Below, one piece after another: positions 25,955 to 33,229 of a DNA stretch of 64,000 bases (its first letter is position 1; every line of letters begins with the position of its first letter). The stretch lies in assembly GCA_020638055.1 (NCBI GenBank), contig JACKJH010000001.1:744001-808000 (forward strand). Reading direction: 5' to 3'. The position numbers and the translations under genes are program-made. This stretch comes from Hyphomicrobiaceae bacterium (GTDB lineage: Bacteria > Pseudomonadota > Alphaproteobacteria > Rhizobiales > Hyphomicrobiaceae). The notes under the pieces are model-generated. The model was given only the letters and a program-made list of their open reading frames with translations, was not told where the DNA came from and did no database searches.

Positions 25955-26340
25955 TTTGAACTCCTTCAGGGGTTGTGCCGGGGGTATCTATGCCTGACTG
26001 GCTTATTTTCTTTGTTGGCTGCCGTTCGTCGGCAACTGCGCAAATAACGAAGTTGAGATCGAAATCGTTCCGTTGCTGTTTAGGAAAAATTTAATCGTCG
26101 CGAACGAGACGCTCAGTCTTCGGCGTTGGCGGGCCGGACACACCCGGACATAATACGCCTTTGCCGAAGGCGGGTGCGGGGCGCTCAAAAAGTGGCTCCG
26201 CTATTGTGGCGTCCATTATCGATTTTAAAGACCGCCCGAGCGTTCGCGTGGGGCTGGGTTATCTTTTTAGCTTTATGATGAGACGTAACGACGAAAGAAT
26301 TAAATACAAAATTTTTTTGAACCATGAACTGGGCTGCGCG
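25955..26340. other. Gene-free interval
   Basis: 386 bases holding the promoter of the PRC-barrel gene (minus strand). No gene, strong hairpin or known repeat is seen. Confidence 0.5.
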
Positions 26341-27315
26341 TTATTCGTTTTGGCGAGAGCCGTGCGCGGGCGCGATGGCGGTTGACCTCTTGTGTGCCAG
26401 TGCTAGAGCGCATTGCGATCTGATTGAATCAGATCGGCGCTCTCGCTTTTTGGTTTGGTCGCATTTTCTTCGACGAACCGGTGTCCACTTCGTTGGAAAA
26501 TGCTCTAATGGCTGCAGCGCGTTTGAAGTGGTCGGCTGGGTTTGAATATTTGGGTCGCGGTTGGTGTCACGGTTCGTTGTTATGAAGGTGCGACGTGACG
26601 GGGTGCCGTAGAGCGCAACTGCACCAGCAATATCGCCAGGCTGGAGATCTGAAAATTTTTCGGTGTAGCGGAAGTCCATGAGCTGGCCTTTGGCTCCAGC
26701 ATGATCCAAGCCTATCGCGTGACCTAATTCGTGCGCGAGTGTGTATTGCAGGTCATATATGTTCAAGCGGCCGTCAAAACCGATCTTCCATGGGCGCTCG
26801 GGATTGAAGCAGATCAAGGCCCGGGCGATCGTCTGCGGACGCGCGGGATCAGCACCGGTTAGTTCGACGTTGGTAAATGCCCGGCCGCGTGGATGAACCT
26901 GCGTTCCGATCAGCAGTTTGGCCTTGGTCAGGTCAGAAGTTTCAACGAAGCGGACGTTGGTAACGTGTTCCCATAGGCGTGCGGCCAGAACCATTTGTTT
27001 GGCGAGACGGTCGCGCGAGATGCCTGCTTGTTCAGTAAGGCGGGTGATTGGCGACATGTTCGTACAATTGCGCGCATTGGGAAAATCAAGATTGCTGTCG
27101 ATGAGCGCATAAGTGATTGTGACGACGCCATCCGCGCCAGGCAGCCATCGCGCTTGGGCTTGGTCTATGCGCAGCAGCCGAAACTTCAATGGTGTGCCAG
27201 TTGGGGTAATGGGGTTTGCAGAAAGCGGCGAACAAAGACCCGTCAGCGCAAACAGGAACGCTGCAAAAGCAAAAGATCTTCGCGGTTCGCGATCTGGAAT
27301 TGTCTCACCCCCCAA
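26341..27315 (-). CDS. Matrixin-type zinc metalloprotease, C-terminus extended through a repeat
   Basis: A 324-residue predicted secreted protease. A hydrophobic segment (about 14-33) acts as a signal peptide. The metzincin motif HELGHAIGLDHAG supplies zinc ligands His195, His199 and His205 with catalytic Glu196, and QLMDF gives the Met-turn (Met213). The catalytic domain ends near residue 237. From about residue 269 the frame is a translation of a family A repeat on its reverse strand and continues past it, so the last 55 residues are not native. The gene is isolated and faces away from zapE. Substrate unknown. Confidence 0.83.
   Translation of the reverse strand: MGGETIPDREPRRSFAFAAFLFALTGLCSPLSANPITPTGTPLKFRLLRIDQAQARWLPGADGVVTITYALIDSNLDFPNARNCTNMSPITRLTEQAGISRDRLAKQMVLAARLWEHVTNVRFVETSDLTKAKLLIGTQVHPRGRAFTNVELTGADPARPQTIARALICFNPERPWKIGFDGRLNIYDLQYTLAHELGHAIGLDHAGAKGQLMDFRYTEKFSDLQPGDIAGAVALYGTPSRRTFITTNRDTNRDPNIQTQPTTSNALQPLEHFPTKWTPVRRRKCDQTKKRERRSDSIRSQCALALAHKRSTAIAPAHGSRQNE
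26404..26507 (+). repeat. Family A palindromic repeat inside the matrixin frame
   Basis: A full two-hairpin copy lying within the 3-prime end of the minus-strand matrixin gene. Its reverse strand has no stop in that frame, so the protein runs through it. Confidence 0.9.
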
Positions 27316-27351
27316 CCCGGTTCCGACCTGGCAACGTGCCCGGCAGATCAG

Positions 27352-27410
27352 CTAGAGTGCATTGCGATCCGATGCAATTGGATCGGCGCTTTAGCCTTTT
27401 GTTTGGTCGC
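27352..27410 (+). repeat. Family A repeat, truncated
   Basis: The A1 hairpin (GAGTGCATTGCGATCC... / GGATCGGCGC) and the start of A2 as far as TTTGGTCGCA, after which the match stops. Confidence 0.8.
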
Positions 27411-27624
27411 AAGGAAAAAAACACATCCCCCTCAATGTGCTGTCCTGCCAATGAAACTTCCCTTGTGACAAGTTTTTGACTGTTTGAGGATGACGTCAAG
27501 TGGCCGTGGCGCGATCTCATGTGCAGTGTGCTTGCGCGGCACCGGGTGAACGAATTCCGCTCAATCCAGTAAATTTATGCAAGATATTCGGCCGGTTTGC
27601 GTGTTCGTTTTGCGGGGAGGCCGA

Positions 27625-27701
27625 CTAGTGTGGCGTCGCGCCTTAGTTGATCGATGTTGCGGCACGCTGGGTATCAACTAAGGCGCGATAAACGCCACTA
27701 G
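27625..27701 (+). repeat. Family C palindromic repeat
   Basis: A 77 bp element with ends CTAGTG / CACTAG and a perfect 15 bp inner stem CGCGCCTTAGTTGAT / ATCAACTAAGGCGCG. A truncated copy is at 34239-34294. The ends match those of B and D. Confidence 0.9.
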
Positions 27702-27788
27702 AGCCCGGTCACGTTTCACGGAGATGACAGGCCGTTTGGTTTTGGGCTTCACGCTTGATTTGTCTCCACGTTGGTAGTGACCGGGGCG
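27701..27788 (+). repeat. Family F palindromic element adjoining C
   Basis: Inverted ends GCCCGGTCAC (27703) and GTGACCGGGGC (27777) enclose about 65 bases; the left part (CACGTTTCACGG) recalls the start of family E. Single copy in the window. Confidence 0.6.
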
Positions 27789-28212
27789 ACAAACTTGCGA
27801 ACTTATTTGTGAGGACGTCAGCAATCGAGCGCATTGGCTCGCAGAAGTGTTGCAGCGGTTATCGAAACTGACGTGCGAATTGCAACAATGCGCACTTTTT
27901 TTTTAAGGCAGTAGATGCAATTTTATTCAACATCAAGACAGCGAGGGCGTTGACGTCTTGATGCGGCAGCGCAAAGCTTTCATGGGGGCCGGCTTTGCGC
28001 TACTGGGAGATGAGAGCGCTGAATTTCCTCCCAACGTTCTCTCTCCCTTTGTCTTTTTGGTGTTACTTTTTCCGCTAAGGTGAGTTCGGCTTGGTGGTTT
28101 GAGAGGGCGGAGCAATATCTGCGGGGGCACCACGAACTTCTCAACCCGTCCACGTTTCATTGAATCGACAACGTGATCAATACTTTTGATTGCCGCCAAG
28201 TTTTTCAAGCTC

Positions 28213-28316
28213 AGAGCGCTTTTCGAGCTGATGGAATCGGATCACGGCTCCAATTTTTTGGTTTGGTCGCATTTTCTGCGCCGAACCGGTGTCCACTTCG
28301 TCGGAAAATGCTCTAG
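28213..28316 (+). repeat. Family A palindromic repeat
   Basis: A full copy with a diverged A1 half (AGAGCGCTTTTCGAGCTGAT...) and an intact A2 half. Its terminal CTAG is also the first four bases of the G element. Confidence 0.87.
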
Positions 28317-28585
28317 CCCGCCTTTCTCACGAGGGCACGCCCGTCATCGCGCTGGCGCGAGATCGACCCGCAAGGAGGGAGGCGAAAAGCGTAGCGGTGG
28401 TCTACGGTTGAGCCGCCCGACGCAGCGGTCAGCCGCGCCAGCGCGACCCGCAGGGCGGGGTGAAAATGATGACAGGCTGTGTCGTGCCGTTTGCCCGATG
28501 CACCACATCGAACGACACGGCTCTCCTGGCCTGTCATCATTTTCACCTCCGTGCCGGCCATACCATCGTGAGAAAGGCGGGCTAG
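28313..28585. repeat. Family G 273 bp branched palindromic element
   Basis: Perfect 20 bp inverted ends (CTAGCCCGCCTTTCTCACGA at 28313-28332 and its complement at 28566-28585) enclose two further perfect inverted repeats: a 12 bp pair CGCGCTGGCGCG (28348-28359 with 28434-28445) and an 18 bp pair GTGAAAATGATGACAGGC (28460-28477 with 28529-28546). The folded form would be a three-way junction. No protein gene inside is convincing. Confidence 0.85.
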
Positions 28586-28649
28586 CCGCGACACACTTCA
28601 GCTAATCATGGTCCGTCAAACAACTCCAATCTCCTGACACAACTGGCAC

Positions 28650-28690
28650 AAAAATAAGCAGGGAGCGCATTTCGGCCCCCTGCTTTTTTA
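28650..28690 (-). terminator. Bidirectional hairpin terminator downstream of sucD
   Basis: Stem AGCAGGG / CCCTGCT around 28657-28684, with T runs on both strands. For sucD it is about 130 bases beyond the stop, with a family A repeat in between. Confidence 0.75.
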
Positions 28691-28718
28691 ATGACCAGAT
28701 AGAAGACGTGCGGGTGCT

Positions 28719-28820
28719 TAGAGCGCATTGCGATCCGATGGAATCGGATCGGCGCTCTAGCTTCTTATTTGGTCGCATTTTCTTCGACGAACCGGTGTCC
28801 ACTTCGTCGGAAAATGCTCA
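28719..28820 (+). repeat. Family A palindromic repeat abutting the sucD stop
   Basis: A full copy on the plus strand whose last bases, AAAATGCTCA, overlap the complement of the sucD TGA stop codon. Confidence 0.9.
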
Positions 28821-29723
28821 GTTGCCCTTGAGAACGTCGACTAGGGTTGTGCCAAGCTTGGCGGGCGAGGGAGAAACGCGGATGCCTGCGGCTTCCATGG
28901 CTGCGATCTTGTCATCAGCGCCGCCCTTGCCGCCTGAGATGACGGCGCCGGCGTGACCCATTGTGCGGCCTGGAGGTGCGGTGCGTCCGGCGATGAAGCC
29001 AGCCATCGGTTTTTTGCGCCCCTTCTTTGCCTGCTCGATCAACCAGGCGGATGCATCTTCTTCTGCCGAGCCGCCGATTTCACCAATCATAATGATGGAT
29101 TGGGTTGCGGGGTCGTCAAGGAAGAGGTCGAGCACGTCGATGAATTCGGTGCCTTTCACCGGGTCGCCGCCGATGCCAACGGCGGTCGTCTGGCCAAGAC
29201 CTTCGTTGGTGGTCTGGAAGACGGCTTCATATGTGAGCGTGCCTGAGCGCGAGAGAATGCCGACCGAACCCTTCTTGAAAATGTTGCCTGGCATGATGCC
29301 GATTTTGCATTCGTCCGGCGTCAATACGCCTGGGCAATTCGGGCCAACCAGGCGTGACTTTGATTTCTCAAGCCGCGCCTTGACCTTCACCATGTCCATG
29401 ACCGGAACGCCTTCGGTGATAGCAACGATCAACGGAACTTCTGCGTCGATTGCTTCGATGATCGCGGCAGCGGCACCGGCAGGCGGCACGTAGACGACGG
29501 TTGCGTTGGCGCCGGTCTCCTTCACGCCGTCAGCAACAGATTTAAAGATCGGCAGTTTCTGGCCATCCTTGCCGGTCCATGTCTCGCCACCCTTCTTTGG
29601 GTGGATGCCGCCAACCATCTGCGTGCCGTGATAGGCAAGCGCCTGCTCGGTGTGGAACGTTCCGGTCTTGCCGGTGAGGCCCTGGACGAGAACCTTGGTA
29701 TCTTTATTGATTAGGATGGACAT
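28818..29723 (-). CDS. sucD: Succinyl-CoA synthetase alpha subunit
   Basis: The 301-residue nucleotide- and CoA-binding subunit of succinyl-CoA synthetase, which converts succinyl-CoA to succinate with nucleotide triphosphate formation. The phosphorylated histidine lies in GHAGAVISGGKGG (His257) and the N-terminal CoA domain starts LVQGLTGKTGTFHTEQA. Length is standard. sucC, its obligate partner, is 8.4 kb away instead of adjacent. Upstream, on the same strand, vapC ends 11 bases before the sucD ATG, and the vapC stop TAA overlaps the sucD Shine-Dalgarno TAAGGAAG. sucD is thus probably expressed from the vapBC transcript or a promoter inside it. Confidence 0.97.
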   Translation of the reverse strand: MSILINKDTKVLVQGLTGKTGTFHTEQALAYHGTQMVGGIHPKKGGETWTGKDGQKLPIFKSVADGVKETGANATVVYVPPAGAAAAIIEAIDAEVPLIVAITEGVPVMDMVKVKARLEKSKSRLVGPNCPGVLTPDECKIGIMPGNIFKKGSVGILSRSGTLTYEAVFQTTNEGLGQTTAVGIGGDPVKGTEFIDVLDLFLDDPATQSIIMIGEIGGSAEEDASAWLIEQAKKGRKKPMAGFIAGRTAPPGRTMGHAGAVISGGKGGADDKIAAMEAAGIRVSPSPAKLGTTLVDVLKGN

Positions 29724-29734
29724 ACGGCGCTTCC

Positions 29735-30175
29735 TTATTTTGAAGTTGGTTGTTGAGGTTCAAGGAAAGGATCGACGACCTGGATGGAGCCATAAATTTG
29801 TCCGTGGCTCAGATCGTCGGAATATAAGGTCGTGGCGCCCAGTCGCTCTGCAGCAGCGAGGATTGCGCCGTCCCGGTAGGAAATCTGGAAGCGTTGCGAT
29901 AGGTTGGCGCCTGCGAGCACGAGGCTCTCGTCAACAGCGACGAACGGCCTCCGTACCAGAAGTTGGATCCATCGTTTGGCTACTGCTGGTTCAAGCGGAA
30001 CGGAGCCTTTTTTCACTACACTGGCGTAGAACTCGGCAAGCACCTGGGCACTTGTTCCGAACGCGGCTGTCAGCAGGCCATGGGCGACATTCCACTTGGC
30101 TGGTTCGTCAACGCGGCCGGTTGCGGCGTAGATGAGAATGTTGGTGTCGAGAAAGCACTCAGCGCTGGCGATCAC
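29735..30175 (-). CDS. vapC: VapC-type PIN-domain ribonuclease toxin
   Basis: A 146-residue PIN-domain protein. The metal-binding acidic residues are visible in FLDTNILIY (near the N-terminus), the LAEFY glutamate, SYRDGAIL and YSDDL. VapC toxins cleave RNA, typically tRNA or rRNA. The GTG at 30175 is chosen because it gives the normal PIN start and overlaps the vapB end by 17 bases; the frame extends to 30397 but that part is antisense to nothing recognisable and shadows vapB. The stop is 11 bases before sucD. Confidence 0.87.
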   Translation of the reverse strand: MIASAECFLDTNILIYAATGRVDEPAKWNVAHGLLTAAFGTSAQVLAEFYASVVKKGSVPLEPAVAKRWIQLLVRRPFVAVDESLVLAGANLSQRFQISYRDGAILAAAERLGATTLYSDDLSHGQIYGSIQVVDPFLEPQQPTSK

Positions 30176-30416
30176 GGTGTGGCTCTCCCGAATGTGTGCC
30201 CTCGTGCGTGGGGCGCCATTCGCCCATGCGGGCTGTACTCTCGCGTGAAAGCCGCAATAGCTCCTCAGTGACCTCGTCGAACTGCGCTTCCTGCTCAACG
30301 AGCTTCTTGAGGTATTCGCGCACCATCTCGTTGACGCTGGTGCGCCGCATGGCGGCGAGCACGCGGGCCTTGTCGAGAAGGTCTTCGTCGATGGCAAGTG
30401 TGATGTTCTTCGGCAT
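30159..30416 (-). CDS. vapB: VapB-type antitoxin, ribbon-helix-helix
   Basis: An 85-residue antitoxin whose first 40 residues (PKNITLAIDEDLLDKARVLA, then TSVNEMVREYLKKL) fit a ribbon-helix-helix DNA-binding and dimerisation domain. The acidic and basic C-terminal half would wrap the toxin. Start ATG at 30416 matches the domain; 30461 would add residues of no family likeness. It overlaps vapC by 17 bases, the usual coupling. VapB-VapC complexes normally repress their own promoter, which here would also affect sucD. Confidence 0.85.
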   Translation of the reverse strand: MPKNITLAIDEDLLDKARVLAAMRRTSVNEMVREYLKKLVEQEAQFDEVTEELLRLSRESTARMGEWRPTHEGTHSGEPHRDRQR

Positions 30417-30687
30417 TGCCAACGTCCACGACGAGTCTACGACACCGGTTATGTGCTCCACAGGTTATGTGCCACACATATCCTGTGCGTGCGTGGAGAG
30501 CAAGCAAATTGAGGTCGCGTGGCGTTTTTGGGCGATATCGCAGGAGCCAATCGCCCTGTTAGGGTTAACAATCTGACAATTCTCCATCCTACGTTGAATG
30601 TTCAATAGTATACATTTCGCGATGATCGTGCGTATGCGTTGTTATGGGCGTGGCGATCGAAAGCAAACAAATCGGAGTTCAGAAATT

Positions 30688-32463
30688 ATGGGCTGGAAGA
30701 AAATTGTAGGCTCTATCATAGGGGTCGGTGCGGTTGTTGGATTGGCTGGTGCGGGGGTGACCTACGCCATTGGCTCGAACCCGATCTTCGGTGGGGCGAT
30801 GGTGCTTAATTACATTGCCGCGTTCAACAACCCGCCGGGCGAGATAAAAGTCGAGTTGCGAAAGGCGGCGGAGGCGGGAGACGTGGCGATTGCCGATGAT
30901 CCGCTTTCAGGCCAATGGGCGAGCTACAATCGCACCGCCTCGGCGGACCGCTTTTCACCGCTCTCCCAGATCACGAGTGAAAATGCCAACGGTCTGAAAG
31001 TCCTATGCACCTACGACACCGGCAGATACGAAGCCTTCGAGACCAACATGATCATGGTCGAAGGTGCACTGATCGGCACGACCGCGCGCGATATCTTCTC
31101 GATCAACCCCGAAAACTGCAACGAGAACTGGCGCGTTTCCCGCGACGTCACGTTGTTCCCACTGCCTGGCAACCGCGGCGTCGCTTACATTGACGGCAAG
31201 GTCATCCGTGCGTTCAACGATGCATATCTGCGGGCCTTCGACGTGAAGACGGGCAAGCAGCTTTGGGAAACCTATCTCGGCGACAAGAACCGCAAAATCT
31301 GGTTCACGGCTGCGCCCGTGGCTGCGAATGGGATGGTGTTCTTCGGCACGGCCGGCGGCGACATGAAGGATATCCGCGGCCGCGTCTACGGGCTCGATGC
31401 CAACACTGGTGAGGTCAAATGGCAGACATTCACGGTACCAATGGCAGAGAAGGACACAAAACACGCACCGCTCGGCAAAATGCCGGACGAGATGATGCGG
31501 GCAAGCTGGCGCAATGCTCCAGACGTACCGATCAGCGGCGGCGGTCTGTGGACCTCGCTAACGGTCGATCCGGAAACCGGCTATCTCTTTGTGCCCGTCG
31601 GCAACCCCGCGCCGGATTTCGTCAAGTCGTTACGCCCTGGCTCGAATCTCTTCACCAACACGTTGCTGGTTCTTGATACCAACACCGGCAACTATGTGAA
31701 GCACTTCGCGATCATGCCGGACGATTGGCACGATTGGGACGTCTCCAACCCTCCGACCTTGGTCACGACGCGCGCGGGACGTAAAATTGTAGCGTTTCAA
31801 CCCAAGGACGGACACCTTTATGGGTTCGATCGCGACAGCAACGAGCAGCTTTACCGCAAGCCCGTCACGAAAGTTGAGAACGTCGAAGAGGAATTCAAGG
31901 TCGGCAAGGAGGTGCACTTCTGTCCCGGTCCTGTGGGCGGTGGCGAGTGGAACAGCGCGGCGTTCGATCCACGCAACAACCTGATCTTTACAGGTCAAGT
32001 CGAGTGGTGCGCGAAGGTCAAAATCATGAGTGACACCCTTTCGGAGGATATTCCGGACGGTGGTCCCTGGTTTGGCGCTGCCTACGTCGATCCGATGAAA
32101 GCGGTGGGCAGACGTGATCCGCATGATGAGTGGGGCGGTTGGATTTACGCCAGCGACGCCGACAGTGGTGAGTGGGCGTGGCGCGCTCGAACGAACTATC
32201 CAATCGTTGGTGCTGTAACGCCGACCGCTGGCGGAATCGTTGCTTTTGGCGACATGGGCGGAAACTTCTACGTCATGAATGCCAATGACGGCGAGGTGTT
32301 GTGGAAGCATGATTTTGGCGGTGGCATCGGCGGCGGCGTCATCAGCTACGCAATCAATGGAACCCAACGCATCGCAGTCGCCGCCGGCATATCGCATCCC
32401 GTTTGGCCGGTGTGGCCGACGACGGGAAAGATTGCAGTTCTGGGCTTAGGTGAAACCAATTGA
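30688..32463 (+). CDS. Membrane-anchored PQQ-dependent dehydrogenase-like quinoprotein
   Basis: A 591-residue eight-bladed propeller protein. Residues 5-32 form one hydrophobic segment, probably an uncleaved anchor or signal. Blade motifs include WASYNRTASADRFSPLSQI, AFDVKTGKQLWETYLG, GLDANTGEVKWQ and NANDGEVLWKHDFGGG, the W-motif repeats of PQQ alcohol dehydrogenases. The adjacent-Cys disulfide of methanol dehydrogenase is not seen, so it is not a typical MxaF or XoxF enzyme. No cytochrome or pqq gene lies next to it. Start at 30688 follows GGAG. Substrate unknown; an alcohol or polymer oxidation role is inference. Confidence 0.85.
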   Translation: MGWKKIVGSIIGVGAVVGLAGAGVTYAIGSNPIFGGAMVLNYIAAFNNPPGEIKVELRKAAEAGDVAIADDPLSGQWASYNRTASADRFSPLSQITSENANGLKVLCTYDTGRYEAFETNMIMVEGALIGTTARDIFSINPENCNENWRVSRDVTLFPLPGNRGVAYIDGKVIRAFNDAYLRAFDVKTGKQLWETYLGDKNRKIWFTAAPVAANGMVFFGTAGGDMKDIRGRVYGLDANTGEVKWQTFTVPMAEKDTKHAPLGKMPDEMMRASWRNAPDVPISGGGLWTSLTVDPETGYLFVPVGNPAPDFVKSLRPGSNLFTNTLLVLDTNTGNYVKHFAIMPDDWHDWDVSNPPTLVTTRAGRKIVAFQPKDGHLYGFDRDSNEQLYRKPVTKVENVEEEFKVGKEVHFCPGPVGGGEWNSAAFDPRNNLIFTGQVEWCAKVKIMSDTLSEDIPDGGPWFGAAYVDPMKAVGRRDPHDEWGGWIYASDADSGEWAWRARTNYPIVGAVTPTAGGIVAFGDMGGNFYVMNANDGEVLWKHDFGGGIGGGVISYAINGTQRIAVAAGISHPVWPVWPTTGKIAVLGLGETN

Positions 32464-32534
32464 TGTGGAAGGCGGCTTTCGACATTGAGTGACATGGTGC
32501 AGGCCGTCGCAAGCGTTGGGTGCTTGCGATGGCC

Positions 32535-33104
32535 TCACCGGATCCCAAGGAACGCGTTGGCCGCCCGCAATGCCTCCGCCGCGATTGCATCGGTCACACG
32601 TCCATCACGGAAATATCCATAGCGTAGGCACGCAAAAATGATCTCGATTGTCAGTGCCAAAGTCTCTTGAGATATTCCCGAGGGCAGATGCGGTAGCATT
32701 GTCGCGATCAACAACCTGGATTTGCGGTGATGAGTCTCGCGGTCGATCGCGCCGAAGGGGCCGTTGAACTGAAGAACGCTGGCAACCCGATCTTCGTTGA
32801 AGAAGCGCATGGTTTCGGCGATGGCGCTGGCAAAAAGTTCCTGCGGTGAGGGATTGGACAATTCCTCAAGCGTGTCGCGGATGACTTCTCCGAGCTGATC
32901 CATGCTGGCTGCGGCCATTGCCGCCAGAAGTGCCGGCCGATCTGGAAAATACCGATAGATTGCTGCGCGTGGTACCTCGGCCGCCTTTGCGACTTCGGGA
33001 ATCGTACACGCTTCGGGCCCTCCCTCGCGGAGAAGCTGCTCGGCGGCCTCTAATGCACGGCGAATTCGGGTCTGCGAGCGTTGTTGCTGGGGACTTTCGT
33101 CCAT
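32535..33104 (-). CDS. TetR/AcrR family transcriptional regulator
   Basis: A 189-residue TetR-type repressor: an N-terminal helix-turn-helix (ALEAAEQLLREGG, then TIPEVAKAAEVPRAAIYRYF) and a ligand-binding C-terminal half. The start is uncertain. The frame opens at 33155, but that ATG and the one at 33137 lie within the repeated operator-like sequence; 33104 gives the usual N-terminus. It is divergent from an alpha/beta hydrolase, so it probably controls that gene and itself, releasing on binding a hydrolase substrate or product. Confidence 0.88.
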   Translation of the reverse strand: MDESPQQQRSQTRIRRALEAAEQLLREGGPEACTIPEVAKAAEVPRAAIYRYFPDRPALLAAMAAASMDQLGEVIRDTLEELSNPSPQELFASAIAETMRFFNEDRVASVLQFNGPFGAIDRETHHRKSRLLIATMLPHLPSGISQETLALTIEIIFACLRYGYFRDGRVTDAIAAEALRAANAFLGIR

Positions 33105-33120
33105 CTGCGCAAAAATAATA

Positions 33121-33189
33121 TCCGACAGATGTTGCATTCTGTTGAAATCCGACATATGTTGCGTTTTAGAGAAACCGACATATGTATCA
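33121..33189. promoter_or_regulatory. Three tandem operator-like repeats between tetR and the hydrolase
   Basis: The sequences TCCGACAGATGTTGC (33121), TCCGACATATGTTGC (33149) and ACCGACATATGTATC (33175) are spaced 28 and 26 bases apart, each centred on an ACATATGT-like palindrome. Spacing near two to three helical turns and the position between divergent genes fit TetR operators. Confidence 0.75.
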
Positions 33190-33229
33190 TTTCACCGAAT
33201 TCGCAGCACCAGTCAAGGAGAACACTGCC

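Larger units (their letters stand above)
27316..28717. other. Repeat-filled gene-free interval upstream of the sucD terminator region
   Basis: 1.4 kb with no supportable protein gene. It contains a truncated A copy, C, F, another A and the G element (listed separately), separated by unique sequence at 27420-27620 and 27790-28200 in which I see nothing recognisable. Confidence 0.6.

Noticed and set aside
28313..28594. Minus-strand 93-residue frame in the G element
   Set aside because: It lies wholly in a perfect-palindrome element, so the frame is a consequence of the base composition.
29970..30271. Plus-strand frame of 102 residues opposite vapC
   Set aside because: Shadow of the PIN-domain toxin gene with no ribosome site or domain.
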